From NCBI GenBank assembly GCA_921293015.1, contig OV121088.1, positions 29,735,645 through 29,799,644 on the forward strand: a stretch of DNA of 64,000 nt, written 5' to 3'. Positions 8,950-22,310 of the stretch are shown piece by piece. The stretch comes from Phorcus lineatus. Taxonomy: Eukaryota; Mollusca; Gastropoda; Trochida; Trochidae. Under the pieces are notes generated by a model. The model searched no databases, was not told the DNA's origin, and worked only from the letters and a program-made list of their open reading frames with translations. Position 1 is the first letter of the stretch, and each line of letters begins with the position of its first letter. Made by a program: the position numbers and the translations under genes.

Positions 8950-11900
8950 GTAATTATCTTAATTAATTAATTGATTTTTTTACATGTTATTCATTATTAA
9001 CTTCTCTTCCAGCTTCATGTTTCAGGGAGCTGACTTATTTATCATTTTCAACAATTGTTCAGAACTTTTATTTTGTTTCCATTATTTTATTCATTTCTGA
9101 TGTACTTCTTGTTATGACCTATATATGGGCATATCATGTTACGCACATCAGGGTTATTAAATCCTGTTTGCTTGGAAAATATTTCCCACTTGATTGATTA
9201 CTATAACAAAATTCACATTTAATACTGAAATATTTTGATAAAAATATCAATTTGATTGTTTGATCATTCATTTTCAAATCAATTAATCCTGAAATTTTTA
9301 ATCAATATCCATGTATGGGTTAAATAATGTATCACATGTTGCCGTTTTTATTCACCATGGCTTAAGTATTTGAGAGAATGCAGCGTTGAATATCTGACCT
9401 CTCCCCATGTTAAATCAGTGTGGTAGAGAAAGGCAATCGTTGCTTGAGGCAGCCATAGCTTGCTGGTAATCACAAGCCCTAGATGCTGTAGGATTACTGT
9501 ACAAAATCATGACAACTAAACTTCTAATTATATTCTTTTTTTCCTTGAAAGATATATTGAAAAAAAATTGTGAAAAGATTTGAGTATGAAAATAGATATT
9601 AAAAAAGATATTTTGATTCTTTTGTTTTTTTCAAATGTGATTTTTTTTGTAAATAATTTGTCAACATATAGCTGACATTTTCCTAATTCAAAAGTTATTT
9701 TGATATTGATATTGATCTTTCTAACATTTTGATTATTTATATTATTTTTTATCACAGAATTTGGATACATAATTTGGTTCTAATAAGAAAAAAATCATTT
9801 TAAGTAATACTTTCTTAGATATATTTTTATGATATAAAATATATATAAAAATTATAAATACCCTTTATTATTATTTGCAAAGAAGAAATAGGAATAATTA
9901 CACGGTTTAAATAGAAGATAATGTCTAATATTGATCAAAATCTCTTTTTAAGAATTCACCTTTCATCGTTTGTTTCAATGTTTTGACATGGGAAAGTTGT
10001 ATTTACAAAACAAACATTAGCGTGTTCATTTCAAATCCTTTTATTCTAAAGGTTATTCTTCAACAACAAACCAACACAGGGCTGGGCATAGCAACAAATT
10101 TAATAGTCTTATTTATAGTCCTAGCTCCTGAAACAATATCTAATATCTTTACACTGCAAGTAAGAAAATTAAAAAATACTGTATTTTATTCGAAAAATTA
10201 ATTTTTTCTAGTTTAACTTTTTCATGATAAATAATTGACAAATTTGGGTCAGTGTGAGGCATTGTTTTCAGTGTGAATATCCTTCTCCTTTTACTGCCTT
10301 ATAATGAGGGAGGTAGCTGTATAATGAGGCATCAACATAAAAGGACTCACAGCCCTTGAGAATGACTGTTTACCCTGCCGCATACTTACATTGTAGTGTC
10401 TTTGTGATCAATATGGTCAATGCTTGTATTTAATTTCAACTGATAACAACATTTATTATGAATCAGTATGTTCTCAATGACAAGGAAAGCAATGAAATAA
10501 TTAATTAGATATTCACATATTATTTATATCAACTTTGAGGAAGTAATTTTTTGTTATCTTGTTTGAGTTCCTTCAAGTTTTATCTATCATTGTGAGAATA
10601 ATTTGTATTTTTGGTTTATTTTGAAATACATAAGATAACATTTTATTTTAAGATGAAAAAAAATCCTTCGTTTCAATGAAATCTGAAAAGTGGATTTAAA
10701 GGATGGAGATGATTATTTTTCATCATAGAAAATATATTTTAATGATTTTGTGCCTATTTAAGAAATACAGTTTAGAACTTCCTCAATGAAATAGAAACCT
10801 GTCACAGAATATGGAGCCATATTGAATTTATATAACTTTAAAAGTACATTGCCAAAAATTTTGTATTTGTTAAATCATGTTGCTAAATCTAAGCATACTA
10901 TGGTACAATTTTTCAAATAAAGGCATTTATTTCATCCCTTTAACACTTTATTGCTAGTATAAATGTACACATATTTGTTTCTTAACCTATGTTATAACAT
11001 TACAATAAAGAGAAACCCATTCATACTCACAGAGGCAATAGAGAGAAGCATACACCCTCATTATAACACACATTTAAGGAGACGTCACTTTAAGCCATAA
11101 TCAGCCAAATTTATCCAGACATTTTTATTGTGACATATGGATGGACAAGGGCTAAGAATTCCCTAAAGCCAAATCAATTAGCCTGTGGGTGCTAATGAGT
11201 TGCTTTATAACGAGGCAGGGTCTAGATAATGGGCTCTATTTATAATCAGGCTTGGTTTTCCACCATGGCCTTCAATGTTTACAGAGTTTTCGCTTGGGCA
11301 AGCCTTCCAAGCTAAACTTGTCATTTGTGACATTTCACTTGTCCCTTTTATCTTCTAAAACTCCAAAGAATGCTTAATCAATTTTGTTCGAATCATTATC
11401 AATTCCAATCTCAATAACTGTATCATTTTTCAAATGCATGGTTTTGATTTTGTTCGTCCAAATATATTTTGCAATATAACTCAGATTATTAAGTATTAGC
11501 TTCCTGAATCCAACTTTTTGATAAAAAAAGTTTTTGAAATCAACAACATATATTCTATATTTTCTCTATGCAAAAAAACTTAAATGATTAAAACCTGTTG
11601 CCTTAAAATTATTCCTGACAGGAAGTTAACCAGTTATCTGTCAAACACAGTTTCTGTCTTTCCTTTTCCCCATCTATTTTTAATGTTTAGAATTACTTTC
11701 GTTAAAATCAATTATTTAAATAACAAACGTTAGCATTATTCATAAAACTGAAAATATCGGGTTTTTTTAGTTGCATGCTCTTGATGCAAAAAGTTTTCCT
11801 GGAAATGTATTATAAACAATGGATGATTATTATGTTGATTTGAATATTCTTGATTTATGTTTGTCCTTCATATCACAATGTGTTATATTTCTTGTGCGTC

Positions 11901-14900
11901 AAAGTGGTCCAGCATTTCTTTTTGTTTTCAGTGTTATTTAGTGTTCACTTTTCTTTTTTTTAGCTGCAATTTGTTGGAATGATTATACAAAATTATTGAT
12001 TTTGGCTTACAATGATAATTCTGTTCAGAGTAATACAATGAGAAATTCTGATGCAATGCATCCAAATAAGTTAACAAATGTACACCATTTTAGGCTACAT
12101 AGAAATTTCATATGTTGAAAATAATTGTGAAAGTTTCAGTTTAAATTCATTGCGATGCATAGCACTTCTAACGTGAAAAACAAATTTCATTAATATTCCA
12201 AATATATAAAATAATCGTTCAATTCAGCGAGTGCCTGCTTATAAAAATGAATTATTTCTCGTGAAAGTCTACAATTATTCACCATAGATAAAAATGTAAC
12301 CAAACATGCCAGAACTATGTGAAAATTCATTTCCTTTAGCACAGTGAAAAAAAGTATTCCCAAGCAAACATCAATATAAACCATATACTACTGTGCTCAT
12401 TCATTTACTCATTTATTTCTTTGAAAATCCAATATATGGCTGTTACATAATCAATATTCTCATTTACGTAAAATTCAATTTAAAGAAAAACATCAGAACC
12501 TTATAGGTACCATTAACCCTTTGTCTGCCGGTACGGTAATAGTCAAGGATATCATCCATTTAAAGAGTGTTGGGGTTAATTATGCCAAACTTGATCAGCG
12601 GTGTCATTTCAATGTTGAGTACTGACTATTGCTGAAATTTATCATTTTGAAGCTTATTGGCGTGTAACAGTGATAAAAGGAAGGTTTAAATTTCAATTTT
12701 CGATCAAAAACGGAAGTTATCTCTAGTAAATCAGAAGGACAGATAGGTGATGGAGATTGATAGATTATACAACTTGTATATATAGGAATTTGACATAAGA
12801 TTTCGGCTTCAAATATACAGCTGTTTTTTTAATTCTTATTCAGCAATTAAACATATCTATTTATGGGCTGTTATTTCTGTTATAGATCTTTTATTTCATA
12901 GACTTAATTTTTTAGCCTATTTATCATAAAAGTATCATATTTAGGTAGACGATATTGCTACAAAATTCGATAAAAAATATATCAAACCCTTTGAAAAAAT
13001 AATTTTTCTGAAATAATTGAAAAAATTTTCTAGACTTAATTCTTGTCTCTAAGGCATGAACATTTTCATAAGAAAAATATATTGAACCGTTTGAAGTATC
13101 ATTTCCTGAAATAGACGAGTGAAATCTACAGCTACCTATGCGATATATATTTCCATTCCATCCACGAGGCATGATAAGATATGGGTTTCAACAGATGCAT
13201 GGATGGAGAAGGGTGTCTTGCCACATGTTCCAACACAGCCTGATCACAAGGTACAAGAAAGAAATATGATACCCACGCTCTGTAATTTACTGCAGTAGAA
13301 ATTCCACCGAGATCGGTTAATTTCTCACACATGACCCCGATTAAAAAGATGGAGAGTGCTTTTCATTAATTTTTGTACATTCATTTCATTTTGTTTTTAA
13401 TGTTGATTTTTCTTACATTTCATTTAAATTCAATTATCGTGTTAATATTATTGCAGATTCTATTGTTGATATCACTTTCTGCTTTCTTTTCATAGTTCTG
13501 AAAATGCAAATCATTTGTATGATCGAAAAATAATTCTCTGATGTGTATGAATACGTTTTAAAAGTGTTTCTGTTTGTGCTGACTTTTAATTGAAAATGGA
13601 TTCAACATTATTAACACAATTCTGCACATATGATGTTGATTGTTTGGAATTGAGGAAACAGCTATATAGTTGAAACCTTTGTCCCAAAAGATACACAAAC
13701 ACTTGTTTGTATCCAGACTATTCAGATATTTCTTTCTTTAAGATATTTTGCAGCTCAAATTACTTGTAGCAATATTGCAGTAAAGGTATAACGATAATGC
13801 ATACAGATTTATTGATGTGCGTTTTTCATTAACTAAATCCAAGATGGAAGAGCACACCAGATCAATATTCAAAGGCAACATCTTGTAACAACTGTCTGTG
13901 ATACAATATCTTTTTTATCAATGCATTAAGGAATGTTTTGTTATTAGAACCGAAATATATTTAATAAAAATGTGCATGAACTTTTACAACAATAAAAAAG
14001 TAAATTTGTAAATACAAATTAGTTCGCCAATTATTCTACAATAAAAATATTTCATAACCATCTAAAATTCTTATAATTTTAGACCAAGTTTAGAAATAAT
14101 CAACATCAGATATTTATATTTCAGTGAAACAAAAATTGCAAACTCTCATCACAAATGAATCCCTAATTGCTGAAATTCTCATTAATTAAATCCAAGATGG
14201 CAGCCAGTCCCCATGAGCAGACGACACTGACCAAGCCTGTTGGCATGTTATTGGGAAGGACACAATGTAGATTTAGGTGAATGGATCTAATTTTCTGTTA
14301 TGGAGTGAGTGAACAGCGGGGTCGTGCTTGAATGACTTTGTGGAGTGGAAATTCTATAAGGTGATGAGGTCACGCATTCATTTAACATTCCACTCTGCTG
14401 GACTGCGCCTCTGAAATATTGCCTTACTTCAAATCTGTTTCCCTCGTTTGTTTGATTTTATTGAAAGTAAGCAAGTTTTCATTTGAGGTTGAAACATTTT
14501 TCAAACAATTAAGTACTTTTGGATATTTTTTAGTTTGAATTAAAAGATTTGTTGTTCTATTAAATTTTAACAAAGTTTGCATTTACGCTATCCTTTGATG
14601 TTTGTTGAATATTTCATAATGGTTTTTGAGTTCATGAAATTAAGTGGCAACTTGTCGACTCATACGTTGAAGTGTCAATGTTCCAGATTATCAATTTTGA
14701 GATTCATGTTAATTAAGATCAAAGATGAAATAGATAACATTTGGGTATTGGATATATACTTTAAAACAAAAATTATTAGAAACATTGTTGGCCTGTGGAC
14801 AATATTGAAATCATAACGATTTGAATATTTTAGTAATTTGCTATGAAATGACATCATCAGAAATCTTCTTGCTCATTTTTGGTTTCCTGTCCACTCATTC

Positions 14901-14969
14901 TACTTGAATTTAAATATTCTTTCAATATTTGTTACTATGGTAACCGACCCTTATCAAGTTGACAATTCA
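8950..14969. other. Intron 2, 5' part: no gene seen
   Basis: Very AT-rich. Apart from the MITE at 11055 and a repeat fragment at ~12513-12720 (TTAACCCTTTGTCTGCCGG start, related to 2186-2530), no feature is recognised on either strand. Confidence 0.5.
11055..11215. mobile_element. MITE-like element with CCTC(A/G)TTATAA ends, copy 1
   Basis: CCCTCATTATAAC at 11055-11067 and TTATAACGAGG at 11205-11215 are inverted. The length (~160 bp) matches two other copies at 18459 and 58590, although interiors differ. Confidence 0.45.
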
Positions 14970-15325
14970 TTTGATTAAAAGCTTTTGAAGCTGCTTTTAA
15001 AATTAACAGAGCTTTTTATGACTTAAATGATAATGAAAAGTTTGTTTTTCTTATGACTGAAGCACATCTGCAAAATATTTTAGCTTCTTCGATTTTCAAT
15101 ATGTTTAAACGAAGAGAGTTGTTATTAATCTGATTATTTTCCATATCTTACGTATCTTATATCTAAGTATATGTATTTATCATCAGTAACATGTGTTTTT
15201 TTAGTGTCTCATAAGCCAGTTGTTGCTCGACGCATTGTTTTATAATGTGTACTATGTGCTGTATACAAAATGTAATGATGCGTGTGACACTTGAATAAAA
15301 AAAAATATACTACTACTACTACATT
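14970..15325 (+). mobile_element. Non-LTR retrotransposon 3' end (LINE relic)
   Basis: A short open stretch ending at a TGA at 15131-15133 reads LNDNEKFVFLMT then a Phe-Lys-Arg-Arg motif near its end, the style of the extreme C-terminus of LINE ORF2 proteins in molluscs. It is followed by a 3' UTR, an ACTTGAATAAAAAAAAA polyadenylation-like end and a (TAC)n tail at 15307-15321. 5'-truncated and dead. Confidence 0.55.
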
Positions 15326-16162
15326 AAAATATAAATGGAAGCAGATAGGTAATATTATCAATTTCATCAGATTTTTGCCAAACCTTTTCCTGCCCCGAAA
15401 ATATATTAATATGGAAAAGGTGCTGTGTAGACATCATTTCATATCTTTACGAGAATAATTTGAAGAAGCTTGCATCCATATTGCCATATATTTGAAACAT
15501 TATTATTCTAAAACAATTTTTTGGGGACAATTTTGACCTCAATCTTCCTTTCCATTTATAATTCAAGAAATATTTTGATGAAATTGAGAACGTTACAAAA
15601 AGGGATGAAATATTCGGATAACAGTTTAACAAAATTACCACGTCCACCCAAAGTCTGGGCCTTATTCAGCCATTGATTGCTTGAAACCATTCCAACTTTT
15701 CTTGATTTGGTCTGGAACTGTTGGAGAGGAGCATTTGACTTGTTGGAAACCATTTCCAATTATGATTGGCACTCTCAGATAATCCCCTTTATAATACAGT
15801 TTGGCTCTTCTTTTGTTATTTCTGAATAAAACAGTTCATTTCAATTTTAAGAACATTCATTTGGTGTAAAAACTTAAAATAATTTGTGTGGTTGAACCTT
15901 TTGTCATGAATGAAGGTCAAATTCTGTGGTTATCTTTGCTTTCCTCTATCCTCTGTGTCTTTGAAATGTTGTAAGAATATAAATTTGTGCACATCTTCTG
16001 CATTGAAATCAAGTTGACATAAGTTCTTAAGTGTCTCATTCGATATTCAATAACGATTCTTCTGATATTTGGCGGATTTAATGGGGGATCATGGGTTTTT
16101 TTCTCTCTGACGTCAATATTCTTCATTTCTTGCTAACATGAATACCTTTCTTTTGTTTCTCA
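15326..16162. other. No gene seen
   Basis: AT-rich intronic sequence; open frames on the minus strand at 15447-15759 and 15917-16126 show no domain or splice support. Confidence 0.5.
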
Positions 16163-16540
16163 TCTGAAATAAAGAAATTGATAAAACTAGAAAATTTCTG
16201 ATATTTGTAATCAATTAGATTATTAATTATTATACATTGTCTATATAGTATTTATGGATTAATTGAAATAGGTTGATAAAATTTTGTCGCCTTCTGAAAT
16301 GAATAATTTGGTAAGACTTGACAATTTCTTGAATTTGTAATCAATTAGTTTATTTATTGTTTTTCATTATCTATGTATCATTGCTTAATTAATCAATTGA
16401 AATAGGTTGTTTTTGAATTTTGCGTCATCTGAAATGAAGAAATTGATAAAACTATTTATAACATTTATGAGATTCTGTCATCAATAAGGATATCTTTTGA
16501 TATTCATTATTTATTAATCAATTAAAATAGGTTGTTGAAT
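16163..16540. repeat. Degenerate ~130-bp tandem repeat, 3 copies
   Basis: Units start TCTGAAAT(A/G)AA at 16163, 16293 and 16427 and end near AATTGAAATAGGTTG. Copies share TTTGTAATCAATTAG-type blocks, with indels. Confidence 0.75.
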
Positions 16541-18070
16541 ATTTGTAAAGGAGGAAGTAATAACTTCAATCCTCAAATTTCAAATTAGACAAGTTCTCAT
16601 CTTATTTCTCACAAACAACCTATTTGTGATGAGCATCATATTTCAATTTTTTTTTAACTCTGGAAGCTTTCATGAGACTTTTATGTGAAATTAATTGAGT
16701 TGTATGTTAGTATTTCCTTGTAAATTCTTTTGTATTTAAAGGTTGCTATGGTGATAACACTGACAACAAGATTATAGGGGTTCTTTTGAAATTTTGAAAC
16801 AAATATGTTTCGGAAGAATTATAAATCATTTGGATCCCAATTTTTTCAATGTAAATTTGATTCAAGTCAAGAAACCCAGCGGAACATTAATTTGTTTACG
16901 TGATGTCAGTACTGAGGAAAATTGATAACTTTCAACATGGCAGGTTTCAGAAAGCTTTTCTCAATTATTCCAGAATTGCACAGGCCAAAATAACAAGAAG
17001 AAAGGAAAAAAATCGTCTAAAACAGTTTCCCCAGAAAAGCAACAGCTTTATGCACCAAAAATAGATAATTGCTAAACAAAAAAACCAAGTGATGCATTTC
17101 CATCATGTTACTGAATAAAACTGGCGACCGGGCATGATCAATATACATGTGAAATAGATTGATATGTACATGCACGGCTAGGATATAACATGCAATATAC
17201 AACCTAATGGATTGGCATATAAGTAGGATTGGTGTAGAAGGATGTGATATTGAGTGCTATTTACACCCCTATTGGATATATAAAATATCCGACTGTTAAC
17301 AATCTCTGCAAAGAATCTAAAGTAAGCAATGGGATGAACTAAGAATGAAATGAACGATTGTTATGATATAATGAATATCTAACAAGCCGCTATTGCCTTA
17401 TAATAATCAATATCATTTGTCATAGATCATCTCGCTATGTCAATGTGATGTGATTAGTAGAGGGATAGTCGAACTATGGCTCGGTTGCGAAAATCCTTTG
17501 CATATTCCTTATCAGCTTCGTAATGTAGGCTTTTGATAACGAAATTTGTTTTGCAAATATTTATTTTGTTTGCTATTAATAGAAAATTCCCTCATCTTCT
17601 TTGTCAGACTTGATACCCATATAAGGAGAATTTAATTAGAAAAGTAGGAGTGGTTTATGTTTATTAGGGCCTTATTTATGTTTTTGTCTAATATCTTTTC
17701 TTTGAAACTTACAAAAACTAACATTGAATTCATTTTATTTGATTTATTTGAAATGTTATTGTAACTTTACTCAATTTAATTTGGTTATTTTGAGATTTGT
17801 CATTTATGATTATAAAAATAGGTTGAAAGGCACAAATATTTATGAGATATTTTCTTTTGTATAAACATTAAACCTGAATATTGTTTTGAAAAATGAAAAT
17901 TTATCTTAATAAAAATTATAATTATCTCAAATATGGTATTTGTTAGTTTAAAAACAATACTTTTCCAACAATTTTCAAATTTTGAGTAAAATTGTTGTCA
18001 AAGAAAGAATATTATTAAACCTAAGGTAAAAAAAAATATATCAAATACCAAAATAATCAATTCTCGTCTC
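16541..18070. other. No gene seen; possible regulatory island near 17390-17600
   Basis: Mostly AT-rich. The stretch 17420-17545 is more balanced and contains TTTGCATA, an octamer-like site. No coding evidence. Confidence 0.35.
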
Positions 18071-18073
18071 CAA

Positions 18074-18262
18074 ATTTTGGAAAATAAGATGTGTTAGATA
18101 ACTAAAGTGTATTTTCTAGTTTTAAAGTATAACCATGTAGCAAAAATATTTTCGAAAGAATAATATAATGTATAAAGTATTCAGAAAGTAATGAATAAAT
18201 AACACCAGTTGAATCTCCATCAAATTTGTCAAAATAAGATGTGTTAGATAATAAAAGTGTAG
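18074..18262. repeat. Direct duplication around AAAATAAGATGTGTTAGATA
   Basis: The 20-bp core is identical at 18081 and 18231 (150-bp spacing) with partial similarity on both sides; an old local duplication. Confidence 0.65.
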
Positions 18263-18458
18263 CTGCAATTACATTGAGAGTTGGAGAAACTGGACAAATG
18301 GCCACAAAGGCTTGGACAGTGGTCAATGAGAATTGCCTTGGGGGTATGACGGACATTTCTCCTCCCTAATGAAAAAATTCTTGCTGGTAAACCCATCTCG
18401 TCTTATCTTGATTTGACAGCTGCATCAACCTCTTAGATTATCCCTTCCACATAACGCT

Positions 18459-18606
18459 CCTCGTTATAACGCGGTTTATTTTTTTAAATGACATTGATAA
18501 ATCTCAAATCAACTTTATGTGAGCCTGTAGATCAGTTATTGCTTGATGATGCAGAGGTGTTATAATGAGGATGGGTTCTGCTACAATGAAGAGTGTTATA
18601 ACGAGG
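18459..18606. mobile_element. MITE-like element with CCTCGTTATAAC ends, copy 2
   Basis: CCTCGTTATAAC (18459-18470) and GTTATAACGAGG (18595-18606) are perfect 12-bp inverted ends of a 148-bp element; an extra internal GTTATAATGAGG lies at ~18559. Confidence 0.55.
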
Positions 18607-19574
18607 TTGATGTGTAATTCTACCATTGGTCTCCATGTGGGATTATTCTGCTTTTGATTAGGCTGCGAGCTCTCATTACAGAAATGGCTGCATTGGATAA
18701 TACAAATCTTTATTTTACAGGATAGAATTTCCTCAAATTTGTTTTTATTTTGAACAATATTCTTTTATGTTGGATCTAGTCTATTACCTTGATTGCAATA
18801 TAGAATATCATGAATGTTGTTTTCTATCAAAATAATTTAATCTTTTACTCTTTGATTTATCTTATAATGTCTTATTTGCCCTAAATCATCAAAAGATTGT
18901 TTTTTAATGAATTTTTTAATTTGTGTTCATTAGACTTTTTATTTTCTAAAAATATTCATAAAACATTTAATTTGAATTTTGAAATTTGTTTTTAACCTAA
19001 TTAGGATCAACAAGTGTAAATACTCAATTTATGAATCATCTAGAAAATGATTATGATTATTATCATTCCATTTACTGATTAACTAAAAAATCTGTTGTTC
19101 TAAAGAAAACTTCCTTTATCCCAATAATGGTTTTAAATCTTCATTAGAAATTATTTCACAGATCATATTATTCATATGATATACAGATATGCATAAAAAA
19201 ATAAATAATAATAACTAAGTAATATTTAGAAATTCAGTTTTATTTTTTAGAATTATTAACAGAATCGAAACCAAACAAAATCTAATTTGACCAAACATGA
19301 CATATAATTGAAAAATCATCAGATGTGTTTCACTACAGAAATAGCTTGGAATTCATTATTTATTTATGGATAATATACATAAATAAATATGAAAGAATGC
19401 ATGTACTTGTTCAGTGAACACCCTGAGGCCATGGGCCTTTCGCATGTTTTTTTATGAAGAAGAAGGAAAGAATAAAAACTGGAGAAAGCATGTTCATTCT
19501 AGTCTTAATGACCTCAGGCGCCAGTCACCTCACCTTATAATATGAATATTAAGTAACTTAATGTAAGTCTATAT

Positions 19575-19730
19575 TCCATAAACTGCAAGTATCAAGGTGA
19601 GATTTTATCTATATACTGTGACGAAAAAGTTATGCTTTCTGAAAATCATTATGAGCTTTCCCTATACTGCGAGCGTGGTACAAGGTGGGAGTTTATCTCT
19701 TTACCGTGAAAAAAAATAGCTAAAAAAATA
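19575..19730. repeat. Two-copy ~85-bp degenerate duplication
   Basis: ACTGCAAGTATCAAGGTGAG... near 19582 and ACTGCGAGCGTGGTACAAGGTGGG... near 19665 share order of blocks through TTTATCT...CTGTGA/CCGTGA. Confidence 0.5.
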
Positions 19731-20287
19731 GGTTTAGCTGTTTGAATATCATGACAAGTCATGAATTTAACTCTTTTTCTCCGAGTATCTTGAAATATGA
19801 TTTCCTTCTTGCCATCCAAGGAATTTTCCTTTCTAAATGAGTTGGTTCCTAAATATCATAGTATCAGAATGGTATAGCAAGATAAATTCAGAAGTTTTGA
19901 TGTTGAAAACATTATCTGATATGTTTTCCAAACTGGTAGTCTTGAAAATATGATCAAATGTAAAAAAAAAGACCACCTTTCCTTGTCTTTTCTCCTTGGT
20001 AAATAATAAATGTATATTAAAATTTGAAATTCATTTTGGAAGTTATATAATTTTTTATAGTTAATCTGTACATTTAGTACTTTGCTTCAGACTTCTAAAA
20101 TGTACCTAAAAATATGTTTTTGAGTTAATTTCCAAGTTCTTATAAATAAAAAAAGATATAATGAATTCCATAATAATTTTTATTTTTTTATTCTAACCTT
20201 TTATCTCCAAATGCTATAGAATTTGTAAAGGTATTATTAAGGTAAAGGTATATATTATTTTCCCAAAGTATGAACAACTGCAGAACG

Positions 20288-20352
20288 CATTCCCCGCTTC
20301 CTCTTTTTCTTCTCGCCCCCTCCCCCTTTCCCTCCCCTCCCCCCATCTCCTT
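20288..20352. repeat. Polypyrimidine C-rich tract (G-rich on minus strand)
   Basis: About 60 bp of CCCCCTCCCC-type sequence. The minus strand has several runs of three or more G and could form a quadruplex. The glycine-rich open frame over it on the minus strand (20394-20188) is a by-product of composition. Confidence 0.7.
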
Positions 20353-20898
20353 TTTATCAGCAAACCAAGCTGTAATGGGTTTACCAGGTAACATGGTCTG
20401 TTATCTATGTAGTAGCTTTTAAGACCGAGATCTTCAATTTAGATTGCAGCTTCAATAAAATTTACTTTTTAAATGAAATATTTGAAAAGGCATTTATTTC
20501 CTTTTTGGTTTCTAAAATTTGCCGCAATATTTTTTTATTTATATTTGATGTGAATTCTTTTTTTAAATCGATGGCAAATATTTTGAATTATTTAAAGTAT
20601 TTTTAAAAGAATTCCATTTCAATTTTCATAACTTTATTGTCAGTTTCTGTTGCTGAGGAATATCAGAAAAGATAATGATTTGAATATTTGCGGTGATTAA
20701 ACTATCAAGTTAAAACCATTTGCATATCAAATTCATTTGTAAATATTTTCATGACAAGTAAAATAAAAATGTTCTCTTCTGAGATTTTATAAGATCCAAC
20801 TTTCAAGCGTTTTAACATTTGGTGGAGTCAAAACATCTTTTATCTAAAATAAATGCTCCTATTATTATTATACAAGGCTGGAGAAGAGAAAGTATTCC

Positions 20899-20916
20899 CT
20901 CATGAATATTCATGAG
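20899..20916. promoter_or_regulatory. Perfect 18-bp palindrome, POU-dimer-like
   Basis: CTCATGAATATTCATGAG is an exact palindrome; the inner ATGAATATTCAT resembles palindromic POU-homeodomain dimer sites. It lies in a locally balanced stretch (20870-20990) of the intron. Function is inferred from the motif only. Confidence 0.3.
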
Positions 20917-21559
20917 CTTTCTTCTGAAGAGAACTGGTAATGTCAGCGCCTGCCTGGAAATGCTTCTGTTTTGCCATTTCTTTATGGAAATGGAAACCAT
21001 TCAATAACATTTTTTGTTAGCAGCAACCAATTTCAGTTTTCAGATCTTTTAAAACAAGTTTGTAAAGAATATGCTTCTTTTTAAATAAATTTTTTTAAAT
21101 TTTAGATACATAATTTTTTATCATTCCCTTTGATTCTGATTACAATATTATTATGAAACAATAAATCTAATCTGTAATTCAATTAGACAAAGTCTAATTC
21201 TTATCCTTATAATGATTCGCCTTTAAAAAATATGCTTTCAATCAAAGATAAATAGATTGGAACAAGGAAAATGGTGTAACAAATTTGCAAGTTGTTAATC
21301 AAATAAACCAAATTGATATTTTGAAAAAGATAACTAAATGACAAAACAAAGACATTTCCCCTTATATAAACGACCAATCCAATAACCTATACTGTAGTAG
21401 ATAGATATTCAAATGACAAAACAAAGATATTCCTGATATTAGATGATAAAATCAATTGATTGCAAAGACATTCTCAGATACTAGAAGAATATTTACAATT
21501 AATAACTACGTCAATAGAAAAGGTCCAACAATCGCTTGAAAAAATCACATGCAATTTCT

Positions 21560-21750
21560 TCTTTCATTGTTGATTGCGGTGTCCAAGAGGAAGATTAAAG
21601 ACTTGGACTTGTCAATTTCGTTGGACTCGAGAAGCGCATCGTAATTAACGGCCATTGATCGCCAGTCAGTGACGCTCTGTAACAAGTTTAGGCGGAGGTT
21701 GTCAGACAAATCTTGGTGATTCCTGTCAGATTATTTTCAATATTATGCCG
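21560..21750. other. Balanced-composition island, candidate conserved noncoding element
   Basis: About 190 bp with markedly higher GC than the surrounding intron, containing TAATTAACGGCCATTGATCG and CGCCAGTCAGTGACG. No open frame with coding features and no similarity to repeats in the window. Confidence 0.3.
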
Positions 21751-22239
21751 TTCACCTCTGTACAACAATTTCCTTTATCAAATTTGTACCTTGTTTGAGA
21801 ATGGTATCAAATTATTCAATAAACCTCCGAGCTGGTATTTGTGTATATTTCGCTCATAGCATAACCAATGAAGATATTAGCATTGTTAGAATTGTGTATT
21901 TTCAGCTTAGAGCATCAAATGATTGAAGTAATTTTTGCTAGATTTTGTGTTTTTATTTTTTATAGTCTTACATGTGATTTGTTAGTCTTGATTAACTGTT
22001 TTTTCTTTCCTTTGTTCTTTGAAATCCTTTCTCTTTTGAAAAGATTATTAGGTTGTTGTTGCAGGTGTTTTGATTAAAATAATATATGTAAATGATGTTT
22101 ATGACATTTTCAGGTTTGTAATTATATGATATTTGATATTTTTTAATTGATGACTATGCATATAATCTTAACATAAGTATCAAATTATTAATTTGCATAT
22201 CTCACTTACTAATCAATAATCATTTACAAGTATTTTGAG

Positions 22240-22310
22240 TTTTTTTAATTTTTAATATTTATCAATTAAGCAACCATAACTACATAATTTTGAAATTGTA
22301 AAAAGGCGCA
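22240..22310. repeat. Dispersed repeat, copy 1 of 2
   Basis: TCAATTAAGCAACCATAAC followed by TACATAATTTTGAAA and AAAAAGG is shared with 23410-23490 at ~88% identity over ~70 bp. Confidence 0.7.
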
